In this document: in pieces, positions 44,301 to 50,555 of the stretch
Layout: every line of letters begins with the position of its first letter
How positions within the stretch are numbered: the first letter of the stretch is position 1
The notes under the pieces: model-generated
Database searches by the model: none
Told to the model about the DNA's origin: nothing
The model's input: the letters and a program-made list of their open reading frames with translations, nothing else
Source: Termitidicoccus mucosus
Lineage (GTDB): Bacteria > Verrucomicrobiota > Verrucomicrobiia > Opitutales > Opitutaceae
Direction: 5' to 3'
Length of the DNA stretch: 64,000 nucleotides
Assembly (NCBI RefSeq): GCF_038725785.1
Contig: NZ_CP109796.1
Span: forward strand, 5,766,501-5,830,500
Position numbers and translations under genes: made by a program

Positions 44301-44796
44301 CGACGCCGGTCCCGCGTGGGGTAGTGTCACGTGGCAGTATTTTCAGGCCATCGACAAAATCACCCCGCACGAAGGCACGCCGCTCACGCTAAAGAAATCC
44401 ATTTGGAAACAGACCCACACCGATGCCGGCCCCACTCTCGTCCCGTTGACCGCAGCCACGCTCAACCCCGGCGACACGCTGGTCGTCCGCCTTGAACTGC
44501 GCACCGACCGCGACATGGAGTTCGTGCACCTGAAGGACCAGCGCGGCAGCGGCACCGAGCCGGTCAACGTTCTCAGCGGCTACCGCTGGCGCAGCGGTCT
44601 CGGGTATTACGAAAGCACCCGCGACACCGCCACGCACTTCTTCATCGACTGGCTCCCGCGCGGCACGCATGTATTTGAATATCCGATACGCGTGCAGCTT
44701 CGCGGCGAATACGAAAGCGGCCTCGCCGAGATCCAGTGCATGTATGCCCCCGAATACAACAGCCACAGCGCCAGCGTCGCGCTGACGGTGGAGTGA
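38386..44796 (+). CDS. Bacterial alpha-2-macroglobulin family protein
   Basis: About 2136 residues. The signal peptide (LFLVAVLVFNLQLSAFCTAA) lacks a proper lipobox. The N-terminal 600 residues are mainly helical. The MG2-type domain begins at FFFTDRAIYRPGQTIHFKV (about 648). The bait/A2M region includes FFPQLLADADGSVRIEFTVP near 1330. The thioester motif is intact (FPHECSEQLF, Cys1575) within the alpha-helical thioester domain. Such proteins trap proteases in the periplasm or at the surface. The usual partner PbpC is not adjacent. Two in-frame repeat insertions are seen: about 1438-1463 (NPKSPNPKSQ...) and about 1914-1936 (GMGVPPM...GRDARATQ). The open reading frame is continuous despite them. 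Confidence 0.93.
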   Translation: MSLPRLFLVAVLVFNLQLSAFCTAADRVADWQAVEKAEASRLPKDASAALDRIITSAMADRAWPEAVKAILQKIQTDASVEDRRSQAAYAIRALEAWCADAPPAGADGNARPALPPEMRPLLEAALAKTWWAYYQANRWQLLERTRTAAAPSDDFLTWDAPRVLAEAARHFEAALADPAALQRTPIAALEPLLEKGTLPDTYRPTLYDFLVHEAIAFYSAGEQGVPKSESAFEPDADSPLLGTLEEFLAWQPVPPDPTGFNPTLRVIQLYQQLLRFHQTDSVPQLALADADLARINWSAAVLGSANEDARKRHADALRAFDKRWWRTAPGVVAAACAKRAALLEHTEPGEARATAARGAIIARRVVASSSSVAECVLIRDRIAAPALESIHTEHTWAEPWPGITINYRNLTQVWFRAIPLDWAALVADGHVSSRTSLGKQFFTDALNLPAAKAWSANLPATRDSRFRRETLPAPRDLPPGFYLIAASVTPDFSLVDNHVASATVWVSNLAIVRANTADAANPADIEGFVVNATTGEPVAGADVTAFVSADKDQNFTAQSAVKTAADGSFAISAFSEDIVQPGALGLGPPPLPPLPLPGLAPANLPRASLLLARAPDGVNAISTDEAGRHYRSAQAFSGDNIRCFFFTDRAIYRPGQTIHFKVLAFRADTQTGDYAVVPDIPLTVILDDPNRKEAGRAELRANGFGSASGTFTAPAGRLTDAYMLRAENDQNSLALIRVEEYKRPKFEVTLPAPAAAPKLGDTIALTGSAIAYTGAPVDGAKVVWRVWRTTRWPRWCWWARPSTTDREIAHGAVTTGGDGKFTIEFPARSDLKADPKNEPVFHYTVTADVTDSAGETRSATRTVRAGFTALAVNVSAAEWQTAGAPVEIKISAATLDGVPQAAGGTVSFHPLKQPVDVPRPKLTRLPGGGYYTEYNPQPEPDDIRGWPEEAAAVTLPFATVAADGVATVSPRLPIGLYRAVVSAQDRFGTPVTARHEIRVLAPGASRYENKEAFRLSAPKWEALPGETFTALWGSGYVSARAFVSIEQDGKVLRRFWTEPGVTQQKIPLAVTESMRGGVTLRVFQVRDNRLVTESREIAVPWDNKQLKIEWARFNSKLVPGGRETWAARITGPGADLASAEMVAALYDASLDQFGAPLNWPRLSGVFRQNAPRGGPWTGGNALARFADVARPEPPKRPKSGAIGPAYPHWAFSDWRFSGGRMFKSGTGYAVASSSFGGASTDVSGMVMMDAFQVEASRDFGYVGGATGYAEVRFGAGNPILGGNETGWANSASVINGAVVSRIGTPFDTAASDPDLSTVTARKNLQETAFFFPQLLADADGSVRIEFTVPEALTRWKFLGFAHDKELRSAVLTDTAVTAKDLMVQPNPPRFLREGDSVEFTVKLTNMTDAPQSGSARLTFADATTLESVDLSADAAAAENPKSPNPKSQKNSNLPKTKSQNQDFALAPNSSTTLSWRVTVPDGQGFLIYKAVASTGAVSDGEEGFLPVLSRRRLVTESIALPIRDAGTRTFRFDKLAASSADATLRNESLTVQMTSNPAWYAVLALPMLMEFPHECSEQLFNRYYANALAAHIASSDPKIARVFEQWRNTSATDSPLLKNEDLKSVLIEETPWLRAATRESERRRALALLFDANRTAAQTDSILRTLAERQLADGLWSWFPGGNGSDYITRYLVAGFARLRHFGIPPDQRTDTMLKRAVSALDARLAERHAKLLAQKNFDPEARHLESGDVFQLYTRSFFTKQIPVPDAARAAYDFFAAQTRVHWPELPRQSQGHAALALARSGDSDIAIAIVASLRQRAKTDPELGMWWADADRGWFWWQAPVETQALMIEVFDEIARDTRAVADLQLWLLKQKQTNAWPSTKATADAVYAFLLRGADKLASDALVTVTLGDGAGGMGVPPMSENQHGRDARATQPTRAIAKAEPGTGYYSERIPGALVTPAMGEKITVTKTDAGPAWGSVTWQYFQAIDKITPHEGTPLTLKKSIWKQTHTDAGPTLVPLTAATLNPGDTLVVRLELRTDRDMEFVHLKDQRGSGTEPVNVLSGYRWRSGLGYYESTRDTATHFFIDWLPRGTHVFEYPIRVQLRGEYESGLAEIQCMYAPEYNSHSASVALTVE
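42697..42775. repeat. AT-rich repeat inserted in the macroglobulin gene
   Basis: Tandem AAATCCCAAATCCC-like units (GGAAAATCCCAAATCTCCAA and onward) with much lower GC than the gene encode Asn/Pro/Lys/Ser-rich sequence. It resembles the ATCGAAAATC-type intergenic element at 44800-44887. The insert keeps the frame. Confidence 0.7.
44127..44193. repeat. GTGGCACGGGCG palindrome inserted in the macroglobulin gene
   Basis: Arms of about 23 bp (GTGGCATGGGCGTCCCTCCC and the reverse complement of GTGGCACGGGCGTCCCGCCC) around a 17-bp centre. The left arm has drifted by several bases from the intergenic form at 35883, as expected after insertion in a coding sequence. Confidence 0.8.
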
Positions 44797-44799
44797 GCG

Positions 44800-44887
44800 G
44801 ATTTTCGATTGGGGCGCCGCCGCGCCGCTCGCGCACCGGAGCGGCAGCTCCATCAATCGAAAATCGAGAATCCAAAATCGAAAATCC
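44800..44887. repeat. Inverted ATTTTCGAT repeat after the macroglobulin gene
   Basis: GATTTTCGATTG (44800) is mirrored by CAATCGAAAATC (to 44865), followed by AATCCAAAATCGAAAATCCC. It fills the 91-bp gap between the two convergent genes and could serve as a bidirectional transcription stop. Confidence 0.65.
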
Positions 44888-45667
44888 CTACACGCGTATC
44901 CGCAACCCGTCATGCGCCGGTTCCACGCCTGCGGGCAGGCCGCGGCTCAGTTCCTCGTGGCCGGTCAGGTGGGTGAGATGTGTGAGCAATGTCCGCGGCG
45001 CGCCGATTTTTTGGGAGACTTCCACCGCCTCGCCGATCGTCATGTGCGACGCATGCGGCTCGGGGCGCAGCCCGTCCAGCACCACCACGTCGGCGCCGCG
45101 CGCCAGTTCCACCGCCTCGCGCGGCACCGATTTGCAGTCGGTGTAATAAACGAATTTCCGCCCGCTGCTCCGCTCCGTGAACACCAGCCCGAGCGTCTGG
45201 ATCGCGCCGTGCGGCAGCGGCACCGACTCGATGCTGCCTTGCTCCAGCTCCAGCCGGGCCGGCATTTTCCGCAAATCGAACACCGCGTAGCCGTGCGCCA
45301 TCGGGCGGCCGTTGAGCGTGTAGGGATAGATCTCCCGCACCCGGGCGATGCCTTCCTCCGTCGAGTAAACGGTCAGCGCGTTTCCGCCGAGCAGGTCGCA
45401 AAAACGCCGCAGATCGTCCATGCCGAGGACATGGTCCGCGTGCCCGTGCGTGAGGATGAAGCAGTCCGCCCACCGGATGTTTTCGCGCAGGCACTGGATG
45501 CGAAAGTCCTGCCCTGCATCCACCTGCACGTGCAGCCCGTCCATGACCACGTGGATGCTGCAACGCGTGCGTTTGTCGCGCGGGTCGGGCGAGGTGCAGA
45601 CCGCGCAGTCGCACGCGATCATGGGAACCCCCTGCGAGGTGCCGGTGCCGAGAAAAACAACTTCCAT
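44888..45667 (-). CDS. MBL-fold hydrolase, PhnP-like
   Basis: 259 residues of the metallo-beta-lactamase fold. It starts MEVVFLGTGTSQGVPMIACDC, has the extra zinc cysteines typical of PhnP (CDCAVCTSPDPRDKRTRC), the metal site THGHADHVLGMDDLR, and later DCKSVP and HASHMTIGEAV with LLTHLTH. Relatives hydrolyse cyclic ribose phosphates or nucleotides. No phn genes are near, so the precise substrate is not known. The start at 45667 is chosen because the family begins exactly there. Confidence 0.87.
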   Translation of the reverse strand: MEVVFLGTGTSQGVPMIACDCAVCTSPDPRDKRTRCSIHVVMDGLHVQVDAGQDFRIQCLRENIRWADCFILTHGHADHVLGMDDLRRFCDLLGGNALTVYSTEEGIARVREIYPYTLNGRPMAHGYAVFDLRKMPARLELEQGSIESVPLPHGAIQTLGLVFTERSSGRKFVYYTDCKSVPREAVELARGADVVVLDGLRPEPHASHMTIGEAVEVSQKIGAPRTLLTHLTHLTGHEELSRGLPAGVEPAHDGLRIRV

Positions 45668-45739
45668 AAACAATCCGCCACACAATCACGCCGCGCGGGC
45701 AATTGCAGGAGAAATTTTCGGAAAACGCAGGCCGCCTGC

Positions 45740-45772
45740 GCCGGTTTGCAACCTGATGGGTTGCAAACCGGC
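45740..45772. repeat. 33-bp palindrome upstream of ribB
   Basis: GCCGGTTTGCAACC mirrored by GGTTGCAAACCGGC, the same family as the insert in hemA (4733-4765). It lies 67 bp before the ribB start in the 172-bp divergent gap. No FMN riboswitch consensus was recognised there. Confidence 0.78.
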
Positions 45773-45839
45773 GCGGCCCGTGCAGGCCCGCGTTGACACC
45801 CCGGCGCGCGCGGGCGAGGCTCGGCCCAGTCATTTTCCC

Positions 45840-46946
45840 ATGTCCGCTTCCAACACCCAGTCTCCTTTTGATTCCATCGAATCCGCCATCCAGGACATCG
45901 CCGATGGCAGGCTCATCATCGTCACCGACGACGAGAACCGCGAAAACGAGGGCGACCTCATCATGGCCGCGGAGAAGGCGACGCCCGAGAAGGTCAACAT
46001 GATGATCCGCTACGGCAGCGGCATCGTCTGCGTGCCCACGCTCGAACCGCAGCTCCGCCGGCTCGGGCTCGGCCCCATGGTGCAGCAAAACCGCGAGGTG
46101 CAGCGCACCGATTTCACCGTGAGCGTGGACGCCGCCAGCGGCATTTCCACCGGCATCAGCGCGCATGACCGCACGCGCACCATCCACATCCTCGCCGACC
46201 CGGGCTCGAGCGCCGACCAGCTCGTGCAACCCGGCCACGTCTTTCCGCTGCGCGCGCGGCCCGGCGGCGTGCTCGAACGCGCCGGGCACACCGAGGCCGC
46301 GGTCGATTTCGCGCTCCTCGCCGGTTTGCGCCCGGTCGGCATCCTCTGCGAACTCGTCAACGACGACGGCACCGTGCAACGCCTGCCCGAGCTCATCGAG
46401 TTCAAAAAGAAATTCGGCCTGCGGATGGTCTCCATCGCGCAGCTCATCGAGTATCGCGTGCGCCGCGACCTCCTCGTCGAGCGCGTTTGCGAGGCGCCGT
46501 TCCCGTCCGCGCACGGGGATTTCACGGTGCATGTTTTCCGCAACAAGATCGACGGGCGCCATCACTACGCCATCGTCGCCGGCACGCCCGGCCCCGAGCC
46601 CACGCTGGTGCGCGTGCACAGCGCGAATCTGCTCGGCGACGTGTTTCAGATGCGCGGCACGGACAGCGCGCGCGTGCTCGACGCGTCGCTCGCCGCCATC
46701 GCGCGCGAGAAGCGCGGCGTCGTGCTCTACATGGAGCCGGGCGATCCCGGCGCGCACATTGTCGAACGCCTGAAGGCCGCGCCCGGGGACCAGCATTCGC
46801 CGATGAGCTTCCGCGACTACGGTGTCGGCGCGCAAATCCTGACCGCGCTCGGCCTGGGCAAGATCCGCCTGCTCACGAACAACCCGCGCAAGGTGGTCGG
46901 CCTGGACGGCTACAACCTCGAAATCGTCGAGCAGGTCGCCGTGTGA
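45840..46946 (+). CDS. ribB: 3,4-dihydroxy-2-butanone-4-phosphate synthase with degenerate RibA domain
   Basis: 368 residues. Residues 1-210 are a complete RibB domain, making the four-carbon unit of riboflavin from ribulose-5-phosphate: DDENRENEGDLIMAAE, GISAHDRTRTIHILADP and RAGHTEAAVDFALLAGL. The second half aligns with GTP cyclohydrolase II and keeps its end (YGVGAQILTALGLGKIRLLTNNPRKVVGL). The zinc cysteines are lost: the usual HSECLTGD...RCDCG is HSANLLGDVFQMRGTDS here. The catalytic RQEGRGIGL loop reads MEPGDPGAHI. Only RibB activity is expected, so a separate RibA must exist elsewhere. ribH lies downstream after a palindrome. Confidence 0.92.
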   Translation: MSASNTQSPFDSIESAIQDIADGRLIIVTDDENRENEGDLIMAAEKATPEKVNMMIRYGSGIVCVPTLEPQLRRLGLGPMVQQNREVQRTDFTVSVDAASGISTGISAHDRTRTIHILADPGSSADQLVQPGHVFPLRARPGGVLERAGHTEAAVDFALLAGLRPVGILCELVNDDGTVQRLPELIEFKKKFGLRMVSIAQLIEYRVRRDLLVERVCEAPFPSAHGDFTVHVFRNKIDGRHHYAIVAGTPGPEPTLVRVHSANLLGDVFQMRGTDSARVLDASLAAIAREKRGVVLYMEPGDPGAHIVERLKAAPGDQHSPMSFRDYGVGAQILTALGLGKIRLLTNNPRKVVGLDGYNLEIVEQVAV

Positions 46947-46971
46947 TTCGCCGGGTGAGGGCTTTTGTTTT

Positions 46972-47040
46972 CTCGTTCTCTTGCTCGTTTTCGTTCTCTC
47001 GGTCTGAAGCCTCGGAAAAGAGAACGAGCAAGAGAACGAG
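46972..47040. repeat. Polypyrimidine/polypurine inverted repeat, copy 4
   Basis: CTCGTTCTCTTGCTCGTT (46972) is mirrored by AACGAGCAAGAGAACGAG (to 47040). It lies between ribB and ribH and may separate their expression. Confidence 0.75.
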
Positions 47041-47152
47041 GACGATTGGCAGGGCAGTGACATCACTGCTTCGAGCCGCCGCCCCCTCTCCGAGCAAATA
47101 ACATTGCGCCATCGCACCGCGTCCCGCACACAGAAAGGTTCCATTCTTTGCC

Positions 47153-47647
47153 ATGAGTCTCGACGCCCCCAAGGTACAACCCGTTAACGGAGCCGCCTTC
47201 ACCATCGGAATCGCCGCCGCGCGCTTCAACAGCACCTACGTGGACGCGCTGCTCCACCAGATCCTCGGCCACTTGAGCGCCGCCGGAGTGAAGGAGAAGA
47301 AAATCCACCTCGCGCGCGTTCCCGGCTCCAACGAACTCCCCGTCGCCGCCCAGCTCCTCGCGCGCAAACACCGTCCCGATGTCGTCATCGCGCTCGGCGT
47401 TCTCATCCGCGGCGATACCATTCACTACGAGCTCATCGCCGACGCCGCGACCCAGGCCCTCCAGCGCGTGGCGCTCGACGCCGGCATTCCCGTCATCAAC
47501 GGCGTCATCGTGGCCGAGAACCAGGCCCAGGCCGAGGCCCGCTGCCTCGGCGCGATCAACCGTGGCGCCGAGTTCGCGCACGGCGCCCTTGAAATGGCCG
47601 GCCTCAAGCGCCGCCTCTCCCGTCCCGCCAACACCAAAAAGAAATGA
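47153..47647 (+). CDS. ribH: 6,7-dimethyl-8-ribityllumazine synthase
   Basis: 164 residues. It joins the RibB product with the pyrimidine intermediate in the penultimate step of riboflavin synthesis. Motifs seen are IAAARFNSTYVDALL (substrate Phe), VPGSNELPVAAQLL, GVLIRGDTIHYEL with the catalytic His, and PVINGVIVAENQAQAEAR. It overlaps nusB by 4 bp (ATGA), a frequent bacterial arrangement. Confidence 0.95.
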   Translation: MSLDAPKVQPVNGAAFTIGIAAARFNSTYVDALLHQILGHLSAAGVKEKKIHLARVPGSNELPVAAQLLARKHRPDVVIALGVLIRGDTIHYELIADAATQALQRVALDAGIPVINGVIVAENQAQAEARCLGAINRGAEFAHGALEMAGLKRRLSRPANTKKK

Positions 47648-48093
47648 GCAAGACCATCTTCGCCCAGCGCCGCGCCGGCCGCGTCGCCGCCATGCAGTAT
47701 CTCTATGCATGGAGCATCAATTCGCCCGAAAACCTCCTCGAGGATCTTCGCGTCTTTTTCGATTCGCAGGAAACTCCCCGCGAATACTACGCCTTCGGCG
47801 AGGAGCTTATCCACGGTGTCATCGAAAACATCGCCGACATCGACGCCCGCATCAAGGGACTCGCGCACAATTGGGAGTTCGACCGCATCGCGCGCATCGA
47901 CCTCGCGATCCTCCGCGTCGCCATCTTCGAGATGACGCACCGCAAGGACATCCCGCCGATTGTCTCGATCAACGAGGCCATCGACCTGTCGAAGCAGTTC
48001 TCCAACGCCGATTCCAAGCGTTTCATCAACGGCATCCTCGACCGCCTCAAGGACCAGCTGGGCCGCGACGCCCGCAAGGCGGAAAAAGAATAA
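47644..48093 (+). CDS. nusB: Transcription antitermination factor NusB
   Basis: 149 residues, all-helical. It begins with a basic RNA-binding segment (FAQRRAGRVAAMQYLYAW) and has the family core NWEFDRIARIDLAILRVAIFEM and SINEAIDLSKQFSNADSKRFINGILD. With NusE/S10 it assembles on boxA during rRNA synthesis. Translationally coupled to ribH. Confidence 0.95.
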   Translation: MSKTIFAQRRAGRVAAMQYLYAWSINSPENLLEDLRVFFDSQETPREYYAFGEELIHGVIENIADIDARIKGLAHNWEFDRIARIDLAILRVAIFEMTHRKDIPPIVSINEAIDLSKQFSNADSKRFINGILDRLKDQLGRDARKAEKE

Positions 48094-48103
48094 AAGCCAG
48101 GGA

Positions 48104-48187
48104 AGTTGGAAATTTAAGAAAACGCCGCCGACTTTCGCGGTGCGGACTTTCAGGTTTTTGCGAGTTTCCAACTTAAACTTCCCACTC
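48104..48187. repeat. AAGTT-type inverted repeat after nusB
   Basis: GGGAAGTTGGAAATTTAAG faces GTTTCCAACTTAAACTTCCC with an inner CGCCGCCGACTTTCGCGGTG hairpin. Related in base pattern to 6002-6121. It follows the nusB stop by 10 bp. Confidence 0.65.
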
Positions 48188-48325
48188 ATGCCATTTGCGA
48201 ATGAAAATCACACCATGAAAGCCGTTAATGGTAGGGCGAGGCGTCCCGCCGAGCCGTGTGAACCGTTCGTGGCTCGGCGGGACGCCTCGCCCTACCTGAG
48301 TGTGATTTTTGACGGTAAATGGTAT
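48188..48325. repeat. Nested palindrome with AAATGGTAT ends upstream of ftsY
   Basis: The inner arms (GTAGGGCGAGGCGTCCCGCC and on, 48231-48255 and 48271-48295) are perfect over 25 bp. The outer arms (ATGCCATTTGCGAATGAAAA and on, 48188-48213; mirrored 48300-48325) carry the tail sequence shared with the elements at 17746 and 49307. The ftsY ATG follows 15 bp later. Confidence 0.85.
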
Positions 48326-48340
48326 TAAGCCAAAATTTTC

Positions 48341-49279
48341 ATGTTCGGACTCTTCAAAAAATTCAAAAGCGGCTTCGCCAAGACCGTCTCCGCCATCGCC
48401 AGCAAGACCGCCGGGCTCTTCGGGCGGAAGTCCATCGACGCCTCCTCGCTTGAGACGCTGGAGGAGGCGCTTTACACCGCCGATTTCGGCGTCGAGACGA
48501 CCGAGGAAATTCTCGCCGAGATCAAGGCCGCCTACAAAAAAGACAAGAATCTCCGCGGCCAGGAGGCCGCCGCCATCGGCTCCGCCGTGCTCACCCGCGT
48601 CCTTGCCGGCGCGGAAGGCCGCCTCGATATCCCCGCCGTCGCCGGCGCATCCGGCGCGAACCCCGTCACCATCGCCATGATCGGGGTCAACGGCTCCGGC
48701 AAGACCACCACTTCCGCCAAGCTCGCCTGGCGGCTTCGCGAGGACAAGCGCAGCGTCATTCTCGCCGCCTGCGACACCTTCCGGGCCGCCGCCGTCGAGC
48801 AGCTCAAAACGTGGGGTGAGCGCCTCGACCTCGAAATCGTCTCCAGCCATACCGGCGCCGATGCCGCCGCCGTCGCCTTCGACGCCTGGCAGGCCGCCAA
48901 GTCGCGCGGACGCGACTGCCTCATCGTGGACACCGCCGGGCGCCTCCACACCAAGGGCAACCTCATGGAGGAACTCGCGAAAATCCGCCGCGTCCTCCAG
49001 AAAAACGATCCGGCCGCCCCGCAGCACCGCTGGCTTGTCGTTGACGGCAGCCTCGGCTCCAACTCCATCGAGCAGGCGCGGGTGTTTCACCAGAGCTTCG
49101 GCCTCACCGGGCTGGTGGTGACGAAGCTCGACGGGACCAGCCGCGGCGGCGCCCTGGTCGGAATATGGCGTGAATTAAAAATCCCGATCTACTTTCTCGG
49201 CCTCGGCGAGCAACCCGAGGACCTGCAACCCTTCTCGGTGGAAAACTACGCCAAGGCCGTCTTCGGCATCGAGGCATAA
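48341..49279 (+). CDS. ftsY: Signal recognition particle receptor FtsY
   Basis: 312 residues, a short FtsY without the long acidic A domain. An N-terminal amphipathic helix (MFGLFKKFKSGFAKTVSAIA) probably mediates membrane contact. The NG domain has GVNGSGKTTTSAKLA, DTFRAAAVEQL, DTAGRLHT and TKLDGTSRGG. The usual D(A)..GQN motif reads DGSLGSNSIEQ, with the Gln replaced by Ser, an uncommon variation. It docks SRP-ribosome complexes to the Sec translocon. It stands between two repeat elements and has no operon partner. Confidence 0.95.
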   Translation: MFGLFKKFKSGFAKTVSAIASKTAGLFGRKSIDASSLETLEEALYTADFGVETTEEILAEIKAAYKKDKNLRGQEAAAIGSAVLTRVLAGAEGRLDIPAVAGASGANPVTIAMIGVNGSGKTTTSAKLAWRLREDKRSVILAACDTFRAAAVEQLKTWGERLDLEIVSSHTGADAAAVAFDAWQAAKSRGRDCLIVDTAGRLHTKGNLMEELAKIRRVLQKNDPAAPQHRWLVVDGSLGSNSIEQARVFHQSFGLTGLVVTKLDGTSRGGALVGIWRELKIPIYFLGLGEQPEDLQPFSVENYAKAVFGIEA

Positions 49280-49306
49280 GCCCAATCACCAATGATATTT
49301 GGACTT

Positions 49307-49418
49307 TGGAGGGCCGAGCTCCCGCGAGGCCGTCGCCGGAAAATGTAAGGTTAACTGCAACGGCCTCGCGGGAGCCCGGCCCTCCGTCAAAAATCTAATT
49401 TTTAGTGGCAAATGGCAT
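49307..49418. repeat. GGAGGGCCGAGCTC palindrome with AAATGGCAT tail
   Basis: Arms starting TGGAGGGCCGAGCTCCCGCG (49307 on) face ACGGCCTCGCGGGAGCCCGG (to 49385) with a few mismatches, followed by the conserved tail ending GGCAAATGGCAT at 49418. It lies between the convergent ftsY and the GntR-type regulator gene. Confidence 0.82.
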
Positions 49419-49438
49419 AAGCCTGCCCGCGCCCGCTT

Positions 49439-50530
49439 TCAGCCGGACGCCGGAGGGCCGATGGTCTGCCCCGGCACGAATTCCGGGAGCAGGCGCACGC
49501 GGGTTTCGAGCGGCAGCACGCGCTCGCAGGCCCGCCGCACCAGGGAGGCGATCTTTCGCGCGAAGAGGTCCGGCGACGCCACGTAGCGCGCCGGTTCCGG
49601 CACGAGGTGGGACAAATAGGGCTCATCCTGGGCGACGATCACCGAAAAGTCGCGCGGAGCCAGCAAGCCATGCCGGGCCAGATGACCGGCGGCGGTCAGC
49701 CATGCGGCCGACTGCTGGATGAAAAACGCGGTCGGACGCCTTTCGCGCGCGATCAACCGGTCGAGCTTGCGGCAGATTTCCGCCGGTTCGCCGCCGTGGT
49801 ATTCCACCAGCAACTCGCCGCCGCGTCCGCCCGCGCCGTCCATGGCCTCGCGCAACCCGCGCTCGCTGTCGAGCACGCCCGCATAGCCGCGGTGCGATGT
49901 CAGCATCGCGATGCGCCGGTGCCCGCGCGCGAGCAGCACGCCGGCCGCGTGCCTCGCCATCGCGCGCAGATCGAGATCGACCGACGGCAGCACCGCGTCG
50001 TCGAAGGAGGAGCCGGCCACGACCACGGGCAGTCCGCGGCGATGAAACCAGCGCTGCATCTCGTGGTTGCTCAACAGCAGCAGCCAGCAGTCGTGCGGGG
50101 ATTGTCGCGTGAGCGCCGCCAGCGCGCGGCTGCCGCCGGGGCGGAAGTAGCGCGCCCCGTCGTGCAGCACGAATTGACCCCCGAGTTCTTGCAGGCACAC
50201 GCGAAGCGCATCGACCCACAAGGCCACGAATGGACGCATTTGCCACAGCGGCGCCGGCAGCACGCATCCGGTTTGCCATGACACCGCCCGCCGCCGCGCC
50301 GCCTGCCGGGCCGGCGCGATTTCGCACGCGCGGCCGTGCCGGATGTAGATGACACCCTCGCGCGCCAGCGCCGCCAGCGCCATGCGCAGCGTCCAGCGGC
50401 TGACCTGCAATTCACGGCTGAGCGCCCGCTCGCCCGGCAGCGAGAACCGCCAGCGTCCGCCCGCGATGCCGCGCTCGAGCACGTCGCGCGTCTGCGTGAC
50501 CAGCGATGTTTTTTGGGGCGTGTCTGGCAT
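49439..50530 (-). CDS. GntR-type transcriptional regulator with LacI-like sensor domain
   Basis: 363 residues. The N-terminal winged helix reads ERGIAGGRWRFSLPGERALS, then LQVSRWTLRMALAALAREGV, which is the GntR pattern. Residues about 95-350 form a periplasmic-binding-protein fold as in LacI repressors (GLPVVVAGSSFDD, GHRRIAMLTSHRGYAGVLDSERG). Sugars or related small molecules are the usual effectors of this architecture. The start at 50530 gives a natural N-terminus. It lies 25 bp downstream of the M32 peptidase gene on the same strand and may be co-transcribed. Target genes are unknown. Confidence 0.88.
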   Translation of the reverse strand: MPDTPQKTSLVTQTRDVLERGIAGGRWRFSLPGERALSRELQVSRWTLRMALAALAREGVIYIRHGRACEIAPARQAARRRAVSWQTGCVLPAPLWQMRPFVALWVDALRVCLQELGGQFVLHDGARYFRPGGSRALAALTRQSPHDCWLLLLSNHEMQRWFHRRGLPVVVAGSSFDDAVLPSVDLDLRAMARHAAGVLLARGHRRIAMLTSHRGYAGVLDSERGLREAMDGAGGRGGELLVEYHGGEPAEICRKLDRLIARERRPTAFFIQQSAAWLTAAGHLARHGLLAPRDFSVIVAQDEPYLSHLVPEPARYVASPDLFARKIASLVRRACERVLPLETRVRLLPEFVPGQTIGPPASG

Positions 50531-50555
50531 GTCCGGAAACCGGGGCGCGCCCCGG

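Noticed and set aside
45668-45839. FMN riboswitch in front of ribB
   Set aside because: The expected conserved blocks were not found. The visible structure is the 33-bp repeat palindrome.
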